Positions 52,392-60,706 of a stretch of 64,000 bases of DNA are shown piece after piece (the first letter of the stretch is position 1; every line of letters starts with the position of its first letter). Position numbers and translations under genes: made by a program. Source of the stretch: Proteiniclasticum sp043951855 (GTDB lineage Bacteria > Bacillota > Clostridia > Clostridiales > Clostridiaceae); contig NZ_JBINJW010000012.1 of NCBI RefSeq assembly GCF_043951855.1, positions 1-64,000 of the forward strand, given 5' to 3'. Below the pieces are notes generated by a model. That model was not told the origin of the DNA. It saw only the letters and a program-made list of their open reading frames with translations, and did not search any database.

Positions 52392-52398
52392 TCATTGC

Positions 52399-52749
52399 CT
52401 ACATATTTCTTGTAGCTACTATATCTGCACCTGTTCCAAGTACATTCTTTATTAAAACTGTTCCCACTTTGATTGGCGCTACGACTTCAATTTTCTCAAG
52501 TTCTCTCATCACGTCAAAGTTCAGTCCCTTCGGAATATCTGTAGAAGTCTTTACAGGCAGTCTTTTATGAATGCCACCTGTGATCTTTACAGTGGAGGTG
52601 ATGACTCTGGTTGGATTTGTCAGTTCCTTTTTCGCATAAGGAATACCCCTGTTACATCCGTTACCCATTACGATGATTTCACCATCTGGCTTCTCATCCA
52701 CCTGCAGTCTGCATCCCTTAGGACATACAATACAAATCATTTCTTTCAT
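52399..52749 (-). CDS. DUF1667 domain-containing protein
   Basis: 116-aa soluble protein with four cysteines, C6, C9, C13 (CIVCPKGC) and C32 (GNGC), likely an Fe-S or zinc site. In clostridia DUF1667 proteins follow GlpA- and GlpB-like flavoproteins and are thought to serve as an electron-transfer subunit replacing GlpC. The stop codon of the GlpB-like gene is separated from its start by one base, so the genes are coupled. Confidence 0.9.
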   Translation of the reverse strand: MKEMICIVCPKGCRLQVDEKPDGEIIVMGNGCNRGIPYAKKELTNPTRVITSTVKITGGIHKRLPVKTSTDIPKGLNFDVMRELEKIEVVAPIKVGTVLIKNVLGTGADIVATRNM

Positions 52750-52750
52750 C

Positions 52751-54019
52751 TTAAATCACCTCTTCCAGAGCTATGGTAAGGAGTCCATTCGCCTTCTCGA
52801 GATCCGCTCTCTTCAGCTTGATTTTCTCCATTTCTCCTGGAGCCACAACGGGTCTTCTCAGCTTCTTGACCAGCTCTCCCTCATTGTTTCTTACTGTTAT
52901 GTTGACATCCTTGAATACATTGGAAACTCTGAACATGATTTCCTGAGAATCCTGAATGTTTTCCAGTCTGATCTGCTGTGGAACGGTATAGTTCACGCGA
53001 TCTCCGTTTTTGATTTCTGTGACATCCTGCCCTTCTTTCAGCTCATCCTTTATGAATTTGGCTGCACTTCTACCGGCTTTCTGTCCTTCTTCACTTACAA
53101 AGTCAACCAGATCATGTACATGAACCACGTTGCCGCAGGCGAAAATACCCTTGACATTGGTTTCCATGGCTTCATTCACGATGGGTCCGGATGTTCTTCT
53201 GTCTAATGCGATACCCGCATTCTTTGTGATCTCATTTTCAGGAATCAGACCTACGGATAAGAGCAGCGTGTCACATTCCAGTGTCTGCTCAGTTCCAGGA
53301 ATCGGATTTCTGTTTTCATCCACTTTCTGAATCACTACCGCTTCCAGTCTGTGCTTTCCTTTGATCTCTGTAATGGTATGCGCAAGAAGCAGCGGAATGT
53401 CATAGTCGTCGAGACACTGAACGATGTTTCTGTTCAGACCGTTGGAGTAAGGCATCAGCTCTACGCAAGCCTTTACTTCAGCCCCTTCCAGCGTCATTCT
53501 TCTGGCCATGATGAGACCAATGTCTCCCGATCCCAGAATGACGACTTTCTTGCCTACCATATACCCTTCCATATTGACGTATCTCTGGGCAGTACCTGCT
53601 GTGAAGACACCTGAAGGTCTTTCTCCAGGAATCTGGATCGCTCCTCTTGTTCTTTCTCTGCAGCCCATGGCCAGGATAATCGCTCTCGTTTCAAGGCTCA
53701 GGTATCCTTCTTCTGTATTGATGGCCTCCACATGCTTCACATCTCCTCCATTGGAAATGGACAGCACCATGGTATCCAGTTTATGATCCACATTTGTGGA
53801 ATTGAGCATATCTATATATCTGCCTGCATATTCAGGTCCTGTTAGCTCTTCTTTAAATGAGTGAACACCAAATCCGTTATGAATGCACTGATTCAGAATT
53901 CCGCCAAGCTCCTTATCTCTTTCAAGAATAAGAATCTTCTCTACCCCTCTGTTATAAGCCTCATATGCTGCTGAAAGCCCAGCTGGACCTCCGCCTATTA
54001 CGATCAAATCATACATCAT
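52751..54019 (-). CDS. NAD(P)/FAD-dependent oxidoreductase, GlpB-like
   Basis: 422 aa pyridine-nucleotide disulfide oxidoreductase fold: FAD-binding GGGPAG at 9-14, second nucleotide motif VVILGSGDIGLIMARRM. There is no redox-active CxxC pair, so it is not a thioredoxin reductase. The frame is open to 54199 inside the upstream gene; the ATG at 54017-54019, after AGGGGTG, is the plausible start and leaves a one-base gap. Middle gene of the glpA-glpB-DUF1667-type operon; probably passes electrons from G3P oxidation to NAD or ferredoxin (inference). Confidence 0.87.
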   Translation of the reverse strand: MMYDLIVIGGGPAGLSAAYEAYNRGVEKILILERDKELGGILNQCIHNGFGVHSFKEELTGPEYAGRYIDMLNSTNVDHKLDTMVLSISNGGDVKHVEAINTEEGYLSLETRAIILAMGCRERTRGAIQIPGERPSGVFTAGTAQRYVNMEGYMVGKKVVILGSGDIGLIMARRMTLEGAEVKACVELMPYSNGLNRNIVQCLDDYDIPLLLAHTITEIKGKHRLEAVVIQKVDENRNPIPGTEQTLECDTLLLSVGLIPENEITKNAGIALDRRTSGPIVNEAMETNVKGIFACGNVVHVHDLVDFVSEEGQKAGRSAAKFIKDELKEGQDVTEIKNGDRVNYTVPQQIRLENIQDSQEIMFRVSNVFKDVNITVRNNEGELVKKLRRPVVAPGEMEKIKLKRADLEKANGLLTIALEEVI

Positions 54020-54020
54020 C

Positions 54021-55472
54021 TTATTCTTCACCCCTATTCTTTGTTTCCCCGACCAGTATGTAGGATCCCTTAGTATCCTGCATGACATCTTCCAGTGGAA
54101 GATCCAGTTCTCTTGAAATGATTTCAAGTACTCTTGGTCCGCAGAATCCACCCTGGCATCTACCCATTCCAGGTCGCACTCTTCTCTTGATACCATCAAC
54201 AGTCAGTGCGCCTACCGGTCTATGGATCGCTTCCACAATTTCTCCCTCTGTGATGTTTTCACATCTGCAGATGATTCTTCCGAATTTAGGGTCTTCCTTG
54301 ATCTTTGCCGCTTTTTCTTCAGGTGAAAGACTCATGAAATGCGTCTGTCTTCTTGAAGGATTGAAGTTTTCCTTCTTTTTCAGTTCCAGTCCGATGTTCT
54401 TCAGAATTTCAGCCGCGTCTTCAGCGATGGCTGGTGCGGAAGTAAGTCCTGGAGACTTGATTCCTGCCAGATTGATAAGTCCTTTCACAGACTTGGATTC
54501 TTCGATGATGAAGTCATTTCTGTCAGACTGTGCTCTTAAGCCTGCAAAGTTTCTGATGCTTTCTCTGTAATTGATTCCTTTGATGGACTTATCAGCAGTT
54601 TCTCTGATGTAATCCATTCTTTCCTTTGTCGTTCCAGTTTCATCTCTTTCGACACCATCTTCTGCATCCGGTCCGATTAGAAGATTCCCGTGAACCGTTG
54701 GTGAAACAAGAATTCCTTTTCCAAGTGCCGTTGGACACTGGAAAATCACATGATGCGCAAGTTCTCCCTGACTCTTGTCAAGAACAAAATACTGTCCTCT
54801 TCTTGGTCTGATTTTGAACTCCTGATCTCCCACCATGTTCATGATCGCATCACTGTAGATACCTGCAGCATTGACGATATACTTGGTCTGGATCGGATCC
54901 AGTTCAGCATTGGCTGTGTAGATGGTAAAGACATCTTCCTCTTTCTTGATATCCACCACTTCTGTATCCAGAAGCAGTTCTACGCCATTGACCACCGCAT
55001 TTTCCGTTAGAGCAATGGTGAATTCCCAAGGTCCTACAATACCTGCGCTTGGTGAATAGAGAGCGCCCACAGCTGTATCCCCGATATTAGGCTCCATCTT
55101 CAGCAGTTCTTCTCTACTTAAAATCTTCTGATCTGGTACACCATTGGCATTTCCTCTGTGAAAAAGCATTTCCACATGTTCCATCTCTTCTTCAGAGAAA
55201 GCCACAACCAGAGAACCGATTTTCTTGTATGGCACATCCAGTTCCTTCGTGTAGACTTCTGTAAGATGACATCCCCTTACATTCAGTCTTGCCATGTCTG
55301 TTCCTTCTTCTGGATCATACCCCGCATGGACGATGGCACTGTTTGCTTTGGTCGCACCTTCAGATACATCATTTTCCTTTTCAATCAAACACACCTTGAG
55401 ATCATACCTTGATAATTCTCTTGCCACTGATGCTCCAACAATACCAGCACCAATGATCGCTACATCATACAT
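54021..55472 (-). CDS. Glycerol-3-phosphate dehydrogenase-like FAD oxidoreductase, GlpA-like
   Basis: 483 aa: FAD motif GAGIVGASVAREL, DAO body, C-terminal BFD-like domain with Cys in ICRCENI and CQGGFCGPR. First gene of the operon and directly downstream of glpP and a GlpP-type leader terminator, which supports a true glycerol-3-phosphate role. SD GGAGGG precedes the ATG. About as long as the second copy at 50800-52263 and collinear with it. Confidence 0.88.
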   Translation of the reverse strand: MYDVAIIGAGIVGASVARELSRYDLKVCLIEKENDVSEGATKANSAIVHAGYDPEEGTDMARLNVRGCHLTEVYTKELDVPYKKIGSLVVAFSEEEMEHVEMLFHRGNANGVPDQKILSREELLKMEPNIGDTAVGALYSPSAGIVGPWEFTIALTENAVVNGVELLLDTEVVDIKKEEDVFTIYTANAELDPIQTKYIVNAAGIYSDAIMNMVGDQEFKIRPRRGQYFVLDKSQGELAHHVIFQCPTALGKGILVSPTVHGNLLIGPDAEDGVERDETGTTKERMDYIRETADKSIKGINYRESIRNFAGLRAQSDRNDFIIEESKSVKGLINLAGIKSPGLTSAPAIAEDAAEILKNIGLELKKKENFNPSRRQTHFMSLSPEEKAAKIKEDPKFGRIICRCENITEGEIVEAIHRPVGALTVDGIKRRVRPGMGRCQGGFCGPRVLEIISRELDLPLEDVMQDTKGSYILVGETKNRGEE

Positions 55473-55491
55473 TTAATTTCCCTCCTAACAC

Positions 55492-55545
55492 AAAAAAGAG
55501 TAACACAACGAAACCTGCCTGTTGCAGGTGACTTTTGCTTACTCT
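55492..55545 (-). terminator. Leader terminator, probable GlpP antitermination target
   Basis: Minus strand: outer AGAGTAA/TTACTCT stem (55539-55545 with 55497-55503), inner ACCTGC/GCAGGT hairpin, followed by T6. It lies between the promoter and the first glp gene. Confidence 0.75.
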
Positions 55546-55580
55546 CATACTCTTAGCATACTATTTTCTTTTCTCCCTTA

Positions 55581-55609
55581 ATTTTAACACTTTATGACAG
55601 ACTTGTAAA
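55581..55609 (-). promoter_or_regulatory. Promoter of the glp-like operon
   Basis: TTTACA (55604-55609), 17 bases, TAAAAT (55581-55586), minus strand, just after the glpP stop. Confidence 0.65.
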
Positions 55610-55617
55610 CCTTGCCA

Positions 55618-56184
55618 TCAAAGTTTCCAGATACCCGTATCCGTGGAAGATATGGCCGTGGCTCCGGCAGATAAGGCGGAAATGACATCTTCCTTGTCTG
55701 ATATAAGCCCTCCAGCGATGAGTGGGACGTTGGAGATGTTTGATAACATGGTTATGATCTTATACATTCCCCCCGGAAGAACCTCGTATGTATCCGCATG
55801 ACCTGCTTCAATATACTTGATCACATTCTTCAGAGAAAGTGAATCTATAAGAAAGAACCTCTGAACGGTGATGAGACCCAGGTCTTTGGCTGCACTGATG
55901 ATATTGGCCTTGGTGCTGATGATTCCGTCTGCCTGAGTGTTGTACTTGATGAATTTCGCTGCGATTTCCTTGCTGCCCAATCCTTCAATCAGGTCCACAT
56001 GAACGATGGCGATCTTTCCTCTGGCTTTCACCTTTTTCACGATCTGGGCGATATCTGTGATATTACCAAAAAGCACGAATACAACTCTGCTTTCCGTATT
56101 CAGCGCCAGATCCAGTCCATTGTAGTCTTTCACAGCAGTCACAACCGGATAGTTTTCCAAAGCATCGTAAAACTCTTCTTTCAT
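55618..56184 (-). CDS. glpP: Glycerol-3-phosphate-responsive antiterminator
   Basis: 188-aa TIM-barrel-like RNA-binding regulator. Family motifs seen: VFVLFGNI near 35, HVDLIEGLG (about 62-70), ADGIISTK, RFFLIDSLSL, EVLPGGMYKII and the end PLIAGGLISDKEDV. With glycerol-3-phosphate bound it prevents termination in glp leaders. A candidate target lies immediately downstream (55492-55545). Own promoter upstream. Confidence 0.95.
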   Translation of the reverse strand: MKEEFYDALENYPVVTAVKDYNGLDLALNTESRVVFVLFGNITDIAQIVKKVKARGKIAIVHVDLIEGLGSKEIAAKFIKYNTQADGIISTKANIISAAKDLGLITVQRFFLIDSLSLKNVIKYIEAGHADTYEVLPGGMYKIITMLSNISNVPLIAGGLISDKEDVISALSAGATAISSTDTGIWKL

Positions 56185-56213
56185 TCATTACCTCCTTATC
56201 ATTGTCACATTCA

Positions 56214-56241
56214 ATTATACATAAAGATGATAAGTTGTAAA
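56214..56241 (-). promoter_or_regulatory. glpP promoter
   Basis: TTTACA (56236-56241), 16 bases, TATAAT (56214-56219), minus strand. Confidence 0.7.
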
Positions 56242-56369
56242 CCAATACAAGGTTATTTTATGTTTTTTACCACAAGAAAACGGAAATGTTAAATTAATAT
56301 CTGAATTTGGACCCGTTCTAATTACGACATTCATAATTATTCATCTTTTTTACGTTCTGAGGACATCCA

Positions 56370-57542
56370 TCAGATGGTGTACAGCTCCACCCTTCTGCCT
56401 GATTTCTCCATAAGTTCCTTCAGCTTTTTAATCTGTTCCACCTTATAGTTGAAATTATAGGAAAATCCCGGTTCCTGGTGTGCAGGATTCACCGCCGTCC
56501 CCATGAACAGCCTGACTTCAGTGGACTCATCCAGAATGAGCCTGCATAGCCTGGCGGCGCCATCGGAGTCAGAGAGCCTTTTCAGAAGTTCCATGCTCTT
56601 CTTCTCATCATCAAAGACTTCAAGAATTCTGATCACTTCCCCAAGGGTCAATACCCCTTCTGTCACCAGGTCCGCTCCTTCCATCGTAGCGGAAGGCGGC
56701 AGATTCTTACTTATTCCCTTTAGATCGATGTCCAGAGGCTTCCCCAGCTCTCTCGATATGATGCCCGCTGTAGTGCCTCCGGCAATCACCTTCAGTCCTT
56801 CCGCTTCCACATAGGATTTCACATAAAGCGCATCATCTTCCGGATGATTCGGCGGTCCGGCAAACAGATTGAGCACTTTCTTCTCTTTGACGGCCAGACA
56901 GAGGATGCTGGCATCATCACCCGGTTTCAGATCGTAGAGGACCTCGGTGTAGCCCAGCACCTCATGGGCAAGGGTCCCCGCAGCGCTCTTCCCAAGGGCG
57001 AGCTCTTCAATATAGTCTCTGATATTCTCCCACTGCCACCCGAAGTTCAGCAGTTTCCCAACACCGGCATGAACCACGCCATCGCTGATGACCGTAAGGT
57101 AATCCCCTGGTCTCATCCTAAGCTCCGATAAGTGGATCTCTTTGCCATGGATGACCTGCCTGGTTTTCTGCGGCATGCTGAGTTTTCCGTTTCTGAAATG
57201 AAAATAGGATGGATTGTCAAACTCCACAACTCTGACCTTTCCGGTGTTTTCAGCCATGACGATGGTGAACGTGGAATAGGCCATTTTCCGGACAGAACAG
57301 ACCGGCAGTGTTTTCGTTATGGTTTCTATGGTATCTTCCAGGGAAGCATTCTCCTTCAGCATGGTGACCGCAATCTTCGCTGTCAGAGTAGCCAGAATAT
57401 TGGCCTTGACTCCGCTGCCCAGTCCATCGGAAAGAACCAGAATCATCCCTGATTCATTTTCAGCGGTTTCAATGTGGTCTCCGCAGAGCTCTTCTCCATA
57501 CTTGTTCAGTGACAGATGCTTCACATCCAGATAATAGCTCAT
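56370..57542 (-). CDS. SpoIIE/PP2C-type serine phosphatase linked to hydrogenase-like sensor
   Basis: 390 aa. The N-terminal ~220 residues form a PPM phosphatase domain: metal-binding Asp residues at D22 (CGDH), D39-G40 (VLSDGLGSG), D154-G155 (VISDGVVHAG) and D209-D210 (PGDDASILC). The C-terminal ~170 residues form an extra domain (GGTTAGIISRELGK and onward) not part of the phosphatase fold. It lacks the SpoIIE membrane region, so it is not the sporulation phosphatase. Its ATG overlaps the sensor stop by one base, so it is the presumed output of that sensor. Confidence 0.88.
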   Translation of the reverse strand: MSYYLDVKHLSLNKYGEELCGDHIETAENESGMILVLSDGLGSGVKANILATLTAKIAVTMLKENASLEDTIETITKTLPVCSVRKMAYSTFTIVMAENTGKVRVVEFDNPSYFHFRNGKLSMPQKTRQVIHGKEIHLSELRMRPGDYLTVISDGVVHAGVGKLLNFGWQWENIRDYIEELALGKSAAGTLAHEVLGYTEVLYDLKPGDDASILCLAVKEKKVLNLFAGPPNHPEDDALYVKSYVEAEGLKVIAGGTTAGIISRELGKPLDIDLKGISKNLPPSATMEGADLVTEGVLTLGEVIRILEVFDDEKKSMELLKRLSDSDGAARLCRLILDESTEVRLFMGTAVNPAHQEPGFSYNFNYKVEQIKKLKELMEKSGRRVELYTI

Positions 57543-59245
57543 CAGCTTCCTTCCTCCTGAACAATCTCCTTCAGTCTGTTTAAAGCGATTTTCGTCTCCG
57601 CAGTGGTTTCGCCAAGAAGACTTGCGATTTCATGTGCGACTCTCATCTGCTTTTCGATGACCTTGTTCGTGATGGCAATGGTATTCTCCTTCATGGTCTG
57701 AAGCTCCTGTCTCCTGTTTTCTTCTTCGGTGATGTCGGACATGATCACCAGAATCTGATTGTCTTTGGGCAGGAATAGAATGCTCTGCATCACAATGAGA
57801 CCGGCCTCCTCATAGATGATCCGCCGGTTCAGATCGTTATACCCTGAAGTTTTCACTCGACTGAACCCCTGATCTTCCAGCAGAAACTGGATCGGCAGGT
57901 TTCTCACCTCATCGGCTTTCACTTTGAAGGTGATTTCAGCAGAAGGGTTCATCTGCGTGATGCACAGATCCTCATCCAGTATGAAGATCATGTTGGGGGA
58001 ATTGTAGAAAATGATATCATTCATATGCTCCGCTCTGGTTCTCATGAAAGGCATGCACATCTCCACATCCGACATCCCTTCCAGGACGGCTCTTGCTTTC
58101 TCTCTGCAGCTGTCATAGCCGCAGGCACCGCAGTCCAGTTCATCCTTGGGTTTTCTCTTCCCCATACGACCCAGCGTACTCAAGATCTCTTTCTCACTGA
58201 ACTGTTTCTTTCTTACCGGATTCTTCATATAGGTGGTGGTGAGATCAATGCCTGAAAATGAAAGTACTGCCCCTTTATCGGGCCATCCTGATTTCACATG
58301 CTTCTTTACCAGCTGTTTACGAAGAAATGTGCTTATAGTCTTTTTCGGTATGCAGGGACCGGAAATACAGGACTCATGACATGCATTCAGGTCAAGAAAT
58401 GTTCTGCTGAGTGACCCGCTCTGAAGCTCTTCCAGTACCTCCTTTACCTGACTGATTCCTTCTACATGGAGAATATCATACCCCTTTGCTGTGAGTGTTC
58501 CTTCAAACCCTTCTCCGATCCCGCCTTTCAGCGGATATTTCTTCCCCAGAAGATCACCTGAAACTTCAGGTGTGAAAGGACTTAATGCTTCCGGATCAAG
58601 ATTTCTCTCAGTAAACATCTGGCAGATTTCCTCCATGGTGATCACCGCATCCACGGTTCCTTCATTGCCGAAGGTCAGCGGTTCGCATTTCTTGCTGAGG
58701 CAGGGGCTGATGAAGACCGTATAGCTTTCCCTGTCTTGTGCTTTCACCGCTTTTCCAGTTGCCAGCATGGGAGAGACTACTGGAATCAGAAAATCGGACA
58801 GATCCTCATAATAACGCCTGATGATGAGATTCACTGTAGGACAGCAGCTGGAAATGGCATAGAGCGGATTCTCCTCTTCAATATAGCGTTCATAAGCTCT
58901 GGTCACTTCATCTGCACCAGAAGATACTTCCACCACTTTTGAAAACCCCAGTTCCTTCAGCCCATGAATGAACCCGCCCTTGTTTCTGTAGAACCCGGAA
59001 AAAGAAGGGGCAATCAGTGCCACCACAGTCTTTTCAGTTTCAAAGGCTTTCCTGAGCTTCGGCAGGTCACTCTGAATATCTCTTGCGTTCTGAGGGCAGG
59101 CCAGAAAACACTGGCCACAGGCAATGCACCTGCTATCATCTATGATGGCCTGATGATCCTGAAATCGTATCGCCTTTACTGGACATGCTCTCACGCACCT
59201 GTAGCAGTTCTTGCAGTTTGCTTCTCTAAAGTTAATCAGCTGCAC
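57542..59245 (-). CDS. [FeFe]-hydrogenase-like sensor protein with PAS domain (group C / HydS type)
   Basis: 567-aa cytosolic Fe-S protein. Two [4Fe-4S] ferredoxin sites (C11-C21 and C40-C50), then an H-domain retaining all candidate H-cluster cysteines. These are C134-C135 in SSCCP (loop L1), C182 in SPCLSKK with Lys185 (L2), and C289/C293 in NACHESC (L3). Loop residues differ from catalytic HydA: no TSCCPGW, no GGGxP. A Fes-type four-Cys site (CGACGYDSC, 372-380, with C397) follows, then a PAS domain (~410-505) and a coiled coil. This layout is that of sensory [FeFe] hydrogenases rather than H2-producing ones. Coupled to the phosphatase downstream. Confidence 0.85.
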   Translation of the reverse strand: MQLINFREANCKNCYRCVRACPVKAIRFQDHQAIIDDSRCIACGQCFLACPQNARDIQSDLPKLRKAFETEKTVVALIAPSFSGFYRNKGGFIHGLKELGFSKVVEVSSGADEVTRAYERYIEEENPLYAISSCCPTVNLIIRRYYEDLSDFLIPVVSPMLATGKAVKAQDRESYTVFISPCLSKKCEPLTFGNEGTVDAVITMEEICQMFTERNLDPEALSPFTPEVSGDLLGKKYPLKGGIGEGFEGTLTAKGYDILHVEGISQVKEVLEELQSGSLSRTFLDLNACHESCISGPCIPKKTISTFLRKQLVKKHVKSGWPDKGAVLSFSGIDLTTTYMKNPVRKKQFSEKEILSTLGRMGKRKPKDELDCGACGYDSCREKARAVLEGMSDVEMCMPFMRTRAEHMNDIIFYNSPNMIFILDEDLCITQMNPSAEITFKVKADEVRNLPIQFLLEDQGFSRVKTSGYNDLNRRIIYEEAGLIVMQSILFLPKDNQILVIMSDITEEENRRQELQTMKENTIAITNKVIEKQMRVAHEIASLLGETTAETKIALNRLKEIVQEEGS

Positions 59246-59483
59246 TTCGTATTTCCTCCCAATGTCTTTTCAGCATTTCCACCGCATTTTCCGGTGAAAG
59301 CGAAAGCACTTGTCCATCCATTCTCACACTGACTCCTTCTGTGCAGTGCCCCAGACAGAAACTGCCTCTCAGCCTTATTTCATCTGATAAGTCATTCTTT
59401 TCAATATAGTTTTCCATTTCTTTTACAACCTCATAGGACCCCTTGAGATGACAAGAACTCCCAACACAGATTTCCACTTCCAT
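59232..59483 (-). CDS. Thioredoxin-like [2Fe-2S] ferredoxin
   Basis: 83-aa NuoE/HydC-C-terminal-like domain with ligands C6-x4-C11 and C43-x3-C47, the standard spacing. The frame is open to a GTG at 59492, but that GTG is part of the GAGGTG SD; the ATG at 59481-59483 is six bases after it. First gene of the sensor operon; its last 14 bases overlap the hydrogenase-like gene. Likely electron donor or acceptor for that protein. Confidence 0.9.
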   Translation of the reverse strand: MEVEICVGSSCHLKGSYEVVKEMENYIEKNDLSDEIRLRGSFCLGHCTEGVSVRMDGQVLSLSPENAVEMLKRHWEEIRSAAD

Positions 59484-59547
59484 AACGTTCACCTCGGTTC
59501 TGATTTCGCTTCATAATGGCTTTATAAGCCGTTTCTCAAACATATCC

Positions 59548-59576
59548 AGTATACCACTTGGTTAATTTTTTAACAA
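59548..59576 (-). promoter_or_regulatory. Sensor operon promoter with Rex-like operator
   Basis: Minus strand TTGTTA (59571-59576), 17 bases, TATACT (59548-59553). The -35 and part of the spacer lie within TTGTTAAAAAATTAACCA (59559-59576), matching 13 of 14 fixed bases of the Rex pattern TTGTTAA-N4-TTAACAA. The remainder of 59484-59791 contains the sRNA candidate and its terminator. Confidence 0.75.
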
Positions 59577-59633
59577 CTGCCGTTCTTTTTTCTAATAACC
59601 GCATGAAAAAATCATTTATCTGCAAATCTTCTA

Positions 59634-59662
59634 TTGACAAATACTCTTTTTATAATTATTAT
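59634..59662 (+). promoter_or_regulatory. Plus-strand promoter between mscS and the sensor operon
   Basis: TTGACA (59634-59639), 17 bases, TATTAT (59657-59662); no ORF follows. Confidence 0.7.
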
Positions 59663-59668
59663 TAGATT

Positions 59669-59762
59669 ATAATCATTATTAATTAGCACCGCACATGCTT
59701 ATTAATTATTATCAATTACAATTACAGAAAAAAGAGGAGCAGATGCTCCTCTTTTTTCTGTA
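59669..59762 (+). ncRNA. Candidate small RNA
   Basis: About 94 nt between the promoter above and the 16-bp terminator at 59726-59759. It contains a TTAATTAGCA/TGCTTATTAA hairpin (one mismatch) around a CCGCACA loop. No SD-linked start codon. Signals are seen; expression is inference. Confidence 0.45.
59726..59759. terminator. Terminator of mscS and of the candidate sRNA
   Basis: Perfect 16-bp arms AGAAAAAAGAGGAGCA/TGCTCCTCTTTTTTCT with a two-base gap; T-rich on both strands. Confidence 0.92.
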
Positions 59763-59791
59763 TGTATCCCTATGATTGCTCCGCGCTCGCC

Positions 59792-60634
59792 TTACTCCGG
59801 AAGCACATTCTGAACATTGTCTGAATCAGTCTTATTCATGGTCACCATGACATCTCTTGTAGGATATGGGATTTCAATATCGTTCTTTTCAAACTCTGTA
59901 ATCACATCCTCGTTAAGCGCATAAAGCACCGTGAAATAATCTTCTCTCTTAACCCATACTTTCAGGTCAAAGTCGATGGAGCTGTCTCCATGATTGATCA
60001 CACCAAGAATCACGCCACGCTCATCCAGAATCATTTCATTCTTGAGCACGATGCCCATGAGCACCTCTTTCACCTTCAGCACATTCGTTCCATAAGCCAC
60101 GGAATACACCTTATCGATTCTTCTATACGGTTCTATGCTGTAATTGGTGATATGTGATGTGGCTAAGTGGCCATTTGGCACCATCACTCTTTTGTTGTCA
60201 ATGGTATTCATTGCGGTGTAGAGCATCTGAATGGAAAGTACGGTTCCAGACACATCTGAAGTCTGAATATAGTCCCCTACGCCAAAGGGTCTGAAAATGA
60301 GCAGCAGGATGCCTGCCGCAAAATTCGAAAGACTGTCTTTCAGTGCAAGCCCTACTGCCAGACCCGCTGCTGAGAGCATGGCAATGAACGTCGTCATAGG
60401 GACATCGATGATGGTGGCTGCTGTTATGATCACGATGAGTTTCAGGAAAAACCCGGACAGTGTCAGAATGAATCCGTGAACGGAAACATCCAGCTTGCTC
60501 TTCATCAGGGACTTTTCCAGCAGTCTCACCACATATTTTGCCAGCTGCCATCCGATGATCAGAACAACAAGAAAGCCTAATACCTTGAACCTATACGCTA
60601 AAATGATCTCGTTAAATTTCTCAAAAAAATCCAT
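59792..60634 (-). CDS. mscS: Small-conductance mechanosensitive channel MscS family
   Basis: 280-aa membrane channel releasing solutes on hypo-osmotic shock. Three N-terminal helices; the pore helix TM3 shows the Gly/Ala pattern AGLAVGLALKDSLSNFAAGI. The beta domain follows with FRPFGVGDYI and VPNGHLATSHI. The frame opens at 60652; GGAGG lies five bases before the ATG at 60632-60634. It follows the dha-like operon after a weak hairpin and may be partly cotranscribed. Confidence 0.94.
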   Translation of the reverse strand: MDFFEKFNEIILAYRFKVLGFLVVLIIGWQLAKYVVRLLEKSLMKSKLDVSVHGFILTLSGFFLKLIVIITAATIIDVPMTTFIAMLSAAGLAVGLALKDSLSNFAAGILLLIFRPFGVGDYIQTSDVSGTVLSIQMLYTAMNTIDNKRVMVPNGHLATSHITNYSIEPYRRIDKVYSVAYGTNVLKVKEVLMGIVLKNEMILDERGVILGVINHGDSSIDFDLKVWVKREDYFTVLYALNEDVITEFEKNDIEIPYPTRDVMVTMNKTDSDNVQNVLPE

Positions 60635-60657
60635 AATTCCTCCAACACACATATAAA

Positions 60658-60693
60658 GTGCCTATGAGAGTTCCTTGAAACTTTTATAGGCAC
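60658..60693 (-). terminator. Weak terminator or mRNA hairpin, RpiB-like / mscS
   Basis: GTGCCTAT/ATAGGCAC stem (60658-60665 with 60686-60693) with only TTTATAT after it on the minus strand. Confidence 0.45.
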
Positions 60694-60706
60694 AATACAA
60701 TTCAGT

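Noticed and set aside
56370..57542. Sporulation phosphatase SpoIIE
   Set aside because: No N-terminal multi-helix membrane domain and an operon with a hydrogenase-like sensor; only the phosphatase domain is shared, so it is no evidence for sporulation.
59295..59308. cre-like TGAAAGCGAAAGCA (minus-strand gene region, plus strand reading)
   Set aside because: Lies inside the [2Fe-2S] ferredoxin coding sequence, fits only the loosest consensus, and is far from any promoter.
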